Shown here: positions 27,920-35,470 of the stretch, piece by piece | How the letters are laid out: the number at the start of each line of letters is the position of its first letter | Position numbering within the stretch: the first letter of the stretch is position 1 | Assembly (NCBI GenBank): GCA_963750395.1 | Contig: CAVVQM010000006.1 | Span: 186,001 to 250,000, forward strand | Length of the DNA: 64,000 bases | Direction: 5' to 3' | DNA from: JADJPO01 sp963750395 | GTDB lineage: Bacteria; Actinomycetota; Actinomycetes; Actinomycetales; Kineosporiaceae | Made by a program: the position numbers and the translations under genes | The notes under the pieces: generated by a model | Database searches by the model: none | Seen by the model: only the letters and a program-made list of their open reading frames with translations | Told to the model about the DNA's origin: nothing

Positions 27920-27974
27920 GGCGCGACCCCGACGGGCCGCCGCCCGTGCGGCCGGGTGGGCCACTTGAAGCCGT

Positions 27975-30368
27975 TCAGTTGGCCATGTCGACGAAGCGCG
28001 AGTAGTGCCCCTGGAACGCCACCGTGATCGTGTCGGTGGGGCCGTTCCGGTGCTTGGCGACGATGAAGTCCGCCTCACCCGCGCGGGGGGACTCCTTCTC
28101 GTACATGTCCTCCCGGTGCAGCAGGATCACCATGTCGGCGTCCTGTTCGATCGAGTTGTGGACGACGATCCCGTCGGCGATGAAGTTGTGGTTGCCCAGG
28201 ACGGTGGCGTCGTAGACCTCCTCGACGCCGTCCGGCTCGATCGAGGTGACGTCGTCCCAGACCAGGTCGTTGACCGCCTCGACCTCCAGGCCGGACTCCT
28301 CCAGCAGGGCGGCGACCCGGCCCAGCGGCTGTCCGTTGCGGCCTGCGTGCGGGCGGGGACCCCCGCCGACCGCAGTGGCGAGCACGTCACCGACGGCCAC
28401 CGGGTCGGCCAGAACCCCTCGTACCCGCCGCCAGACATCATCGACCTCGTGGCGTGAGCGTGGGCGCGGGGTCCGCACCACCGCCTCGAGCGCGGCCGCC
28501 TCATCGGCGAACCGGCCCTCGACTCCGATCTCACCGAGGAACCGGCGCTGGTCGTCCGCCCCATCGATGAGCAGCACCCAGGCGACCCCACCCGGCTCGC
28601 CCAGCTCGATGCGGGCCGAGATCCCGAACCGCAGCAGCAGTCGGGTCACCCCGTCCAGATTCTCCCGGGACATCGAGACCAGCCGGACGCCGGCACCGGC
28701 CCGGCACACGGATCCGGCTCGGGTCCACAGCTGGCGCAGGAACGCCGCGATCTGTTGCTTGGGCAGGCTGAAGATGCGGTCAGGCACCGCAGCGCCGGCG
28801 GCGACCCGGGCGGCGAGGGCCCCCACCTCGTCGTCCGGCAGCGGCACAGTCAGCTCCGGCCCCGGGACGTGGCGCGGCACCGCGACGCGGGCCCCCGGCG
28901 CCAGGTCGCCGATGGGTGTCCAGCCCTCATACGTGAGAAGCGGGTGGTTCGCGGTGGCCCGGACACACTTCCCAGAGGCGAGACGCACCCGGAGAACCTG
29001 CCGGACCCCGGTGGAGAAGACATGGGTGAGGTGACGACGCACGTAGCGCAGCGAATCGTCCAGCGACCACACCGGCACATCGGTGGCCCCCGCAGCGACG
29101 AGCTCCCCCATCGTCGTCTCGGCGCCGGTGTCGGCGCGCAGGATGCGGGTGTCCGCCGTCAGGCAGCCCGATTCACGCAGGTCACTGACCATCGGCTTCT
29201 TGTCGGTGCGCTGCTCGGGGCCACGGTTCAGCTGACTGATCGCGATCACCGGCACCTCGAGCTCCTTGGCGAGCAGCTTCAGCGCTCGGGAGAACTCGCT
29301 GACCTCCTGCTGGCGGGACTCGACGCGCTTGCCCGAGGTCATCAGCTGCAGGTAGTCGACCACCACCATCTTGAGCCCGTGCCGCTGCTTGAGCCGGCGG
29401 CACTTGGCCCGGATCTCCATCAGGGTCATGTTCGGTGAGTCGTCGATGAACAGCGGCGCCGAGTTGATCTCACCCATGGTCCGGGCCAGCCGCGTCCAGT
29501 CCTCCTCGCGCATGGTGCCCTTGCGCATGTTCTGCAGCGGGATCCTGGCCTCGGCGCTGAGCATGCGCATGGTGATCTCGGTGCGGCTCATCTCCAGGCT
29601 GAAGATCACCGCGGGCAGTTGGTGGTGGATGGCTGCACTCCGGCAGATGTCAAGCCCCACAGTGGATTTGCCGACCGCAGGCCTAGCCGCGATGACGATC
29701 ATCTGCCCGGCGTGGAACCCGTTGGTGAGCCGGTCCAGGTCCGCGAAGCCGGTGGGAACCCCCACCATGCCGTCGCCGCGGTGGCTGGACGCCTCGATCT
29801 CGTCGATCGTCGCCTCGATGATCTCCGAGATCGGCGCGTAGTCCTCGCTCTGGCGTCGCTCGGTGACGGCATAGACCTCGGCCTGCGCGGCGTTGACCAG
29901 CTCGTCGACGTCCCCGCCGTCCGTCGCGTACCCGAGCTGGACGATCTTCGTGCCCGCCTGCACCAGCCGGCGCAGCACCGCCCGCTCGTGCACGATCCGG
30001 GCGTAGAACCCGGCGTTCGCCGCGGTCGGCACACTGGACAGCAGGGTGTGCAGGTACGCAGCGCCACCGACCCGGCCCAGCTCACCACGCTTGGTCAGCT
30101 CGGCGGACACCGTCACCGCGTCCGCCGGCTCACCTCGCCCGTACAGGTCGAGGACGGCGTCGTAGACCAACTCGTGCGCCGGGCGATAGAAGTCCGTCCC
30201 CCGGAGCACCTCGACGACGTCGGCGATCGCGTCCTTGGACAGCAGCATGCCGCCCAGAACGCTCTGCTCAGCGGCGATGTCCTGCGGTGGGGTGCGGCCG
30301 AAGTCCTCCGAGGGGCCCTGATCTCTGGACAGCTCCCTGCCCGGGAGGTCGAGGTCGGCGAGAGACAC
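27975..30368 (-). CDS. dnaB: Replicative DNA helicase DnaB, intein-containing precursor
   Basis: The replicative helicase that unwinds DNA at the fork as a hexamer. The precursor is 797 residues, and splicing would give a 460-residue protein, normal for DnaB. The N-terminal collar domain starts PPQDIAAEQSVLGGMLLSKD. The RecA-like core has Walker A ARPAVGKST and Walker B MVVVDYLQLM. The C-terminus ends HYSRFVDMAN. A 337-residue intein interrupts it between DLRESG and SIEQDADMV. The GTG at 30368 is preferred: a GGAGAGGAG box lies upstream and conservation starts nearby, whereas the longer frame adds unconserved residues. No frameshift is present. Confidence 0.95.
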   Translation of the reverse strand: MSLADLDLPGRELSRDQGPSEDFGRTPPQDIAAEQSVLGGMLLSKDAIADVVEVLRGTDFYRPAHELVYDAVLDLYGRGEPADAVTVSAELTKRGELGRVGGAAYLHTLLSSVPTAANAGFYARIVHERAVLRRLVQAGTKIVQLGYATDGGDVDELVNAAQAEVYAVTERRQSEDYAPISEIIEATIDEIEASSHRGDGMVGVPTGFADLDRLTNGFHAGQMIVIAARPAVGKSTVGLDICRSAAIHHQLPAVIFSLEMSRTEITMRMLSAEARIPLQNMRKGTMREEDWTRLARTMGEINSAPLFIDDSPNMTLMEIRAKCRRLKQRHGLKMVVVDYLQLMTSGKRVESRQQEVSEFSRALKLLAKELEVPVIAISQLNRGPEQRTDKKPMVSDLRESGCLTADTRILRADTGAETTMGELVAAGATDVPVWSLDDSLRYVRRHLTHVFSTGVRQVLRVRLASGKCVRATANHPLLTYEGWTPIGDLAPGARVAVPRHVPGPELTVPLPDDEVGALAARVAAGAAVPDRIFSLPKQQIAAFLRQLWTRAGSVCRAGAGVRLVSMSRENLDGVTRLLLRFGISARIELGEPGGVAWVLLIDGADDQRRFLGEIGVEGRFADEAAALEAVVRTPRPRSRHEVDDVWRRVRGVLADPVAVGDVLATAVGGGPRPHAGRNGQPLGRVAALLEESGLEVEAVNDLVWDDVTSIEPDGVEEVYDATVLGNHNFIADGIVVHNSIEQDADMVILLHREDMYEKESPRAGEADFIVAKHRNGPTDTITVAFQGHYSRFVDMAN
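28155..29165 (-). mobile_element. DnaB intein (b-site) with degenerate homing endonuclease
   Basis: The insertion point (after DLRESG, before SIEQDAD) is the one used by the mycobacterial-type DnaB-b inteins. Splicing residues look complete: Cys1 (CLTADTRI), block B with TANH, and the C-terminal block NHNFIADGIVVHN followed by Ser. The middle carries LAGLIDADG endonuclease traces (RIFSLPKQQIAAFLRQLW, then LLLRFGISARI), but the first LAGLIDADG helix and its following domain are missing. The second motif reads TRAGSV where active relatives have an Asp. The intein should splice but not cut DNA. Confidence 0.9.
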
Positions 30369-30541
30369 TGCCGTGGGTCTCCTCTCCCGCCGCACTGATG
30401 GCGTTTCGTGATCGTGTTGGCAACAAGCAAGAGGTACCGCTGACCACCGACAGTCCGGTGTCACCCGGCCTGGACGCAGGCGAACCTAGGACCGTCCCGC
30501 CACCCCCGGCAAACGCCCCCTGTGGGGGGCCTGGGATCCTC

Positions 30542-30604
30542 TGTGGACAGGCCGTGGACGAGCTGGGCGATTCGCCCACAGGTTGTGGACAGCGCTGTGG
30601 ACAG
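30542..30604 (-). promoter_or_regulatory. Cluster of DnaA-box-like 9-mers upstream of dnaB
   Basis: Three copies of CTGTCCACA, read on the dnaB strand, occur at 30542-30550, 30584-30592 and 30596-30604, with a related CGTGGACG at 30554. The sequence is one base from the actinobacterial DnaA box TTGTCCACA. They lie in the 328-bp gap between dnaB and the MATE gene, 170-240 bp from the dnaB start. The rest of this gap holds no supported gene. Confidence 0.55.
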
Positions 30605-30696
30605 GGGCTCGGGGACACCGTGGTCACCATCGCGCTGACCTGTACCGATCGCGTCCACCCCTTGTGGAGGGGAGAAAGTTCGGAGTGGATCGGGGG

Positions 30697-32055
30697 GTGA
30701 CCGGCGTGTCGGACCCGCAGCGGCGCGGCGTGTCGCGCGAGGTGCTCGCGCTGGCCGTACCGGCCCTGGGTGCGCTCGTCGCCGAACCCCTCTTCCTGCT
30801 CGCCGACTCCGCCATCGTGGGACGCCTCGGCACCATCCCGTTGGCCGGGCTCGGGGTGGCCGGGCCGATCCTGACCGCGGCCGTCACCGTGTTCGTGTTC
30901 CTCGCCTACGGCACCACCGCCTCGGTCGCCCGCCGTCTGGGGGCGGGCGACCTGCCGGGGGCGCTGGCCCAGGGCGTGGACGGCATGTGGCTGGCCCTGG
31001 CGATCGGCGCGGGAACCTTCGCGCTCGCCTACCCGGCCGCCCCGACCCTCGTCGCCGCCTTCAACCCCACGCCGGACGTCGCCGAGCAGGCCGTCACGTA
31101 CCTGCGCGCCTCGCTGCCCGGCATGCCGGCGATGCTGCTGGTGCTGGCCGCCACCGGGGTGCTGCGCGGCCTGCAGGACACCCGCACGCCGCTGTGGGTG
31201 GCATCGGTCGGGGCGGTGGTCAACGCCGGACTGTCAGCTGATGCTGGTGCACGGCACGGGCCCCTTCGCCCGGCTGGAGATCGCCGGTTCGGGCCTGGGC
31301 ACCGCCATCACCCAGCTGGGCATGGGGGTGGCCGTCGCCGCGGTGGTGGTGCGGGCGGCGCGCCGGCACGGCGCCGCTCTGCGCCCGGACCGGGCGGGCA
31401 TCCTGTCCGCCGGGCGGACCGGGGTCCCGCTGCTGGTGCGCACCCTGGCGCTGCGGGCGGCGATCCTGTTGACCACCTGGATGGTCGCCGCGCAAGGGGG
31501 ACGTCGCCCTGGCCGCCCACCAGGTCGTGATGTCCCTGTGGATGCTGCTGGCGCTCAGCCTGGACGCCCTGGCCATCGCCGCGCAGGCCCTGACCGGGCG
31601 AGCCCTCGGCGCCGGCGACGTGCCCAGGGCCCGCGAGCTGACCCGCCTGATGGTCCGGTGGGGACTGTGGGCGGGCGCGGCGCTCGGGGGCGTCCTGCTC
31701 GCCGTCCGCGACCTGGTCGGGCCGGTGTTCGTCGACGACCCGCGGGTCTGGACGGCGGTCTCCGCCGCCCTCGTGGTCGCCGGTGTCGGGCAGCCCCTGA
31801 GCCGGGTACGTGTTCGTCCTGGACGGCGTGCTCATCGGGGCCGGGGACGGCCGGTACCTCGCCGATGGCCAGGCTCGTCCAGACCCTGCGTACCTGCCGG
31901 TGGCGTTCGCGGTGGTGGCGTTCGCGCCGTCCGGGGCCACCGGGCTGGTCTGGGCCTGGATCGCCTGGACGCCGTGCTACATGCTCGCTCGGGCGGTCTT
32001 CCTCGGCTGGCGCGAGCGCGGCACGGCGTGGCTGGTCACCGGCGCCACCCGCTGA
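30697..32055 (+). pseudogene. MATE family efflux transporter, several single-base frame changes
   Basis: The full length of a 450-residue, 12-helix MATE drug/Na+ antiporter (DinF-like) is present, but in several frames. Segment 1 covers LALAVPALGALVAEPLFLLA to about 31225. Segment 2 covers LMLVHGTGPFARLEIAGSGL to about 31490. Segment 3 covers VALAAHQVVMSLWMLLALSL to about 31805. Segment 4 covers YVFVLDGVLIGAGDGRY to the stop. Each switch is explained by one extra base: a T in CTG-T-CAG near 31230, a C in GCG-C-AAG near 31492, and a C in AGC-C-GGG near 31805. The total length is a multiple of three once these are removed. Sequence error is likely. The start may instead be the GTG at 30685. Confidence 0.75.
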
Positions 32056-32061
32056 CTCACG

Positions 32062-32108
32062 AAAGGGTGCTGTTCTCCCCCTCTGGCGGGGGGAGAACAG
32101 CACCCTTT
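32062..32108. terminator. Perfect 20-bp-stem hairpin between MATE and rplI
   Basis: The left arm AAAGGGTGCTGTTCTCCCCC (32062-32081), a 7-base loop and an exactly complementary right arm (32089-32108) end in TTT on the plus strand and, on the minus strand, also in TTT. It should stop transcription from both converging units. Near-identical hairpins occur at 39843-39897 and 57205-57245. Confidence 0.85.
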
Positions 32109-32118
32109 GTGGAGGTGG

Positions 32119-32565
32119 TCAGTCCGCGACGACCTGGACGGCGACCTTGGCCTGGACCTCGGGATGCAGGCGGATGTTCACGGTGTAGTCGCCGATGGAC
32201 TTGATCGGCGCGGTCAGCTCGACCTTGCGCCGATCCACCGAGGGGCCGCCACGGTCGGCGACCGCCTGGGCGATGTCGGCCGGGGTGACCGCACCGAACA
32301 GCCGGCCCGTGGCACCGGCCCGCACGGGCAGGCGGAACGGGCCGCTCTCGAGCTTGGCCCGGATCGTCTGCGCCTCCTCGAGGGTGGCGATCTCGCGCGA
32401 GGCGCGGGCGGCTCGGATCGCGGAGACCTGCTTCTCGCCGCCCTTGGTCCAGGCGACCGCCAGGCCACGCGGCACCAGGTAGTTGCGGCCGTAGCCGTCC
32501 TTGACCTCGACCACGTCGCCGGGCGTGCCGAGCCCGGTGACCTCTTGGGTGAGAATGAGTTTCAT
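32119..32565 (-). CDS. rplI: 50S ribosomal protein L9
   Basis: A 148-residue protein of normal length for L9, which binds 23S rRNA near the L1 stalk base. The N-terminal domain signature is clear (MKLILTQEVTGLGTPGDVVE, then VKDGYGRNYLVPRGLA), followed by the connecting helix and the C-terminal domain. It is the last gene of the rpsF-ssb-rpsR-rplI operon and ends just before a strong bidirectional hairpin. Confidence 0.97.
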   Translation of the reverse strand: MKLILTQEVTGLGTPGDVVEVKDGYGRNYLVPRGLAVAWTKGGEKQVSAIRAARASREIATLEEAQTIRAKLESGPFRLPVRAGATGRLFGAVTPADIAQAVADRGGPSVDRRKVELTAPIKSIGDYTVNIRLHPEVQAKVAVQVVAD

Positions 32566-32592
32566 CTCATCGACTCCTTCGGATGCGCCGGC

Positions 32593-32829
32593 TCAGCGGG
32601 CGGAGCTCGAGTAGGGCAGCAACGCCATCTCGCGGGCGTTCTTGACCGCCTTGGCGATCTCCCGCTGCTGCTGCACGGTCACGCCGGTGACCCGGCGGGC
32701 CCGGATCTTGCCGCGGTCCGAGATGAACTTGCGCAGGATGTTGACGTCCTTGTAGTCGACCCGCTCGACACCGGCGGTCTTGAGCGGGTTCAGCTTCTTC
32801 TTCGGCTTGCGGACGGGGGGTTTGGCCAT
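32593..32829 (-). CDS. rpsR: 30S ribosomal protein S18
   Basis: A 78-residue protein of normal size. The S18 core is visible (VDYKDVNILRKFISDRGKIR, then ARRVTGVTVQQQREIAKAVK). It has no N-terminal cysteine cluster, so it is the zinc-free form. It is located between ssb and rplI in the standard operon. The start is the ATG at 32829 with an AGGAGC-type box upstream. Confidence 0.96.
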   Translation of the reverse strand: MAKPPVRKPKKKLNPLKTAGVERVDYKDVNILRKFISDRGKIRARRVTGVTVQQQREIAKAVKNAREMALLPYSSSAR

Positions 32830-32906
32830 CGTGGTGCTCCTTCTGGAGTCAGGGCCGTTCGCCCTGAGGGGGTTCTGATGAATGGTCGTCAGGGTGCGCG
32901 GGGGGA

Positions 32907-33467
32907 TCAGAACGGGGGTTCGTCCTGGGCGCCGCCGTAGCCGCCGGGCGCTCCCGCACCGGCTCCGGCGCCACCCGAGGGACCGGTCGCCCAGGGGTCC
33001 TCGGACTGGCCGAAGCCGCCCCCGCCACCCTGGCCACCCTGGCCGCCCTGACCGCCGTAGCCGCACCGCCGCCGCCGAAGTTGCCGCCGCCACCGCCGCC
33101 ACGGGAGGTGCGGTTCACCTTGGCGGTCGCGTACCGCAGGGACGGGCCGACCTCGTCGACCTGCATCTCGATCACGGTGCGCTTCTCGCCCTCCTTGGTC
33201 TCGTAGGAGCGGCTTCTCAGTCTGCCCGTGACGATGACCCGCATGCCGCGCTGCAGCGACTCGGCGGCGTTCTCGGCCGCGTCGCGCCACACCGAGCAGC
33301 GCATGAACATGCGTCTCGCCGTCCTTCCAGTCGTTCGACTGCCGGTCGAACGTCCGGGGGGTGGAGGCGACGGTGAAGTCGGCGACCGCGGCACCCGACG
33401 GCGTGAACCGCAGTTCGGGGTCGCTGGTCAGGTTGCCGATGATCGTGATGATGGTCTCGCCGGCCAT
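32907..33467 (-). CDS. ssb: Single-stranded DNA-binding protein, two compensating frame changes
   Basis: An OB-fold SSB that coats single-stranded DNA. The N-terminus (IITIIGNLTSDPELRFTPSG) and the acidic tail ending GGAQDEPPF are in one frame. The middle of the OB fold (FMRCSVWRDAAENAAESLQR, then GMRVIVTGRLRSRSYETKEG) is in another. One extra base near 33311 (GAGACG-C-ATG) and one missing base near 33065 in a Gly-codon run explain both switches and leave total length divisible by three (187 codons). SSB is essential, so sequence errors are the likely cause. The C-terminal DEPPF tip for partner binding is intact. Confidence 0.88.
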   Translation of the reverse strand: MAGETIITIIGNLTSDPELRFTPSGAAVADFTVASTPRTFDRQSNDWKDGETHVHALLGVARRGRERRRVAAARHAGHRHGQTEKPLLRDQGGREAHRDRDAGRRGRPVPAVRDRQGEPHLPWRRWRRQLRRRRCGYGGQGGQGGQGGGGGFGQSEDPWATGPSGGAGAGAGAPGGYGGAQDEPPF

Positions 33468-33514
33468 GAGTGTTCAGGCTCCCTCGTGTCTGTGGTCCCG
33501 GATGGTTCGGGCGC

Positions 33515-33805
33515 CTACTTCACCTCGGGCCGGATGAGCTTGGTGCGCATCACGGCCTCGTTGAGGTTGAGCTGGCGGTCGAGTTCCTTGACGACGTCGG
33601 GCTCTGTGGTCATGTCGACGACGGCGTAGATGCCCTCGGTCTTCTTCTGGATCTCGTAGGCGAGCCGGCGCTTGCCCCAGATGTCGACGTTCTCGATGGT
33701 GCCTCCGCCCTGGCGAACGACGTTGAGGAACCTGTCGAGCGACGGAGCGACGGTGCGCTCCTCAAGATCGGGATCGAGGATCACCATCAGTTCGTACTGA
33801 CGCAT
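33515..33805 (-). CDS. rpsF: 30S ribosomal protein S6
   Basis: A 96-residue protein with the S6 pattern (MRQYELMVILDPDLEERTVA, later GKRRLAYEIQKKTEGIYAVV). It binds S18 and 16S rRNA in the 30S platform. The ATG at 33805 is chosen because it is preceded by an AGGAGGT ribosome binding site and matches the family N-terminus. It is the first gene of the rpsF-ssb-rpsR-rplI operon. Confidence 0.96.
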   Translation of the reverse strand: MRQYELMVILDPDLEERTVAPSLDRFLNVVRQGGGTIENVDIWGKRRLAYEIQKKTEGIYAVVDMTTEPDVVKELDRQLNLNEAVMRTKLIRPEVK

Positions 33806-34000
33806 GTTGAGAACCCACCTCCTCTGGACTAAGACGGCCACGGTCCTTCCGTGGCAGGAGGGTCATCGCGTCTGGCGACACGGACGACGGGCAGACGCAC
33901 CGGCGACCGGGTGGCCGTGTTGCAGACGAGCAGAACCGTACCCGCCCACACCGACAAGTCCGAAATCGGGCGCCGGCCTGCCGGCCTGTGGGGACCCGGC

Positions 34001-35470
34001 TCAGGCCGAGGCACCCACGCGGACGACGAGGGCGTCCGGGACGTCGTCCACCATCCCGCCGCCGGGGTCGTCGACGTCGACCTGCCCCTCGGCGGGGTCG
34101 ACCGGCACCCGCACGGGGTCGCGGAACGGGTCGCGGGCCATCCGGACGGCCTGCACCGCCAGCCAGATGACCGCGGCCGCTCGGACGAGGACGAGGATCA
34201 GGTAGAACCCGGCCGGCAGACCCCGGCTCGCGCCGTGCTCGGTGTCGCTCGTCGTCGCGATGAACAGCCACACCCCGACGAAGTGGGCCACCTCGGCGCC
34301 CGCCCACATCAGGTGGTCCCGCCACGGCAGGGCCGCCAGGGCGACGGCCGGCAGCAGCAGCAGCGCGGACTGCACCGGGTAGGACTTGGTGACCAGCAGC
34401 GAGGCGGCCAGGACGAACAGCACCAGATGCGCCGTCCGGGGGCGGTAGCGCACCGACAGGGCGAGCATCACCGTCGCGATCGCGATCAGCGTCAGGCCGA
34501 TCATGGTGACCATCGAGGCGGCCGTGGCACTCACCCCCTGCCCGCCGTACCAGGTGCCGGCCGAGGCGGGCCTGCTCTGCGAGAGCAGTTGCGGCACCAG
34601 CATCAGGGACCCGTACCCCGGGGTCGAGGCCTTCCAGGACTGCCAGGTCTGCGACAGGTCACCGATCGGCGATCCGAAGAGCACCAGACGGACGGCGGCC
34701 CACACCGCGGCCGCGGTCCCGGCGGTGACCGCCCACGCTCGCAGCCGGCCCGCCCGCAGGCAGACCCCGAGCAACGCGAACACGATCATCGCGGTCACCG
34801 GCCGGGAACCGATGGCCAGCCCGAGATAGACCCCCGCCGCCACGGGGCGCCTGCGCGACCATGCCCACAGGGTGAGCGCCACGAACGCCACTGCGACCAG
34901 CTCGTAGGACAGCAGGGCGACGGCCAGCAGCACCGGGGAGAGGGCGACGTGCGCGGCGTCCCACACCCGGCGCCGTCCTGCCGTCGCGGCGACCGCGAGC
35001 ACCGTGCCGATCAGGGCACCGGTCATCAGCAGGGCCGACACGTCGAAGAACTGGCGCGGGGCCAGTGCCTGCGAGGTGCGCCCGCCGATCACGCCGTCCA
35101 CGGCGTCGGTCGCCCTGGCGGTGACCCACATGAGGGCGGCCGGTACCGGCGGCTGGCCCAGTCCGCCCGGCCCGACGGCCTCCGGCAGGGTGGGCGCGTC
35201 CGAGGCGCCCAGGCCCTGGCTGATGTAGAGCACGGGGACGTCGCTGTAGCAGACGTGCCAGAACTGGTCCGGCGTCGTCCAGCCCTGGCTGCGGCAGTGC
35301 TGCTTGGCGATGACCGAGGCCCCCATGACGGCCGCGGCCATCAGCACCAGCACGGTGAGCGCCCGCCAGAATCCGTGCGCGGGGGCCAGCCGTCGCCCGG
35401 CCGGGCCCCCCACCACCGGGCTCAGCGCCCGCGCCACCGGATCGGTGCGCGAGGGGGAGCTGACGCTCAC
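34001..35470 (-). CDS. GT87-like polyprenol-phosphate-mannose-dependent glycosyltransferase
   Basis: A 489-residue integral membrane protein with about ten helices. Its layout (large outward loop after the first helix containing DQFWHVCYSDVPVLY, then many short helices with Arg-rich cytosolic loops) matches the DUF2029/GT87 mannosyltransferases of actinobacteria, which use polyprenyl-phosphate mannose in envelope glycan synthesis. The start is a GTG at 35470 that overlaps the stop of the penicillin-binding protein gene by two bases (GTGA), so the two are coupled. The same frame runs on upstream into the penicillin-binding gene, but that is an artefact of the frame change there. The C-terminus is acidic. 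Confidence 0.75.
   Translation of the reverse strand: MSVSSPSRTDPVARALSPVVGGPAGRRLAPAHGFWRALTVLVLMAAAVMGASVIAKQHCRSQGWTTPDQFWHVCYSDVPVLYISQGLGASDAPTLPEAVGPGGLGQPPVPAALMWVTARATDAVDGVIGGRTSQALAPRQFFDVSALLMTGALIGTVLAVAATAGRRRVWDAAHVALSPVLLAVALLSYELVAVAFVALTLWAWSRRRPVAAGVYLGLAIGSRPVTAMIVFALLGVCLRAGRLRAWAVTAGTAAAVWAAVRLVLFGSPIGDLSQTWQSWKASTPGYGSLMLVPQLLSQSRPASAGTWYGGQGVSATAASMVTMIGLTLIAIATVMLALSVRYRPRTAHLVLFVLAASLLVTKSYPVQSALLLLPAVALAALPWRDHLMWAGAEVAHFVGVWLFIATTSDTEHGASRGLPAGFYLILVLVRAAAVIWLAVQAVRMARDPFRDPVRVPVDPAEGQVDVDDPGGGMVDDVPDALVVRVGASA

Noticed and set aside
30369..30464. Longer DnaB N-terminus from the first ATG of the frame
   Set aside because: The extra 32 residues are unconserved, and a good ribosome binding site precedes the GTG at 30368.
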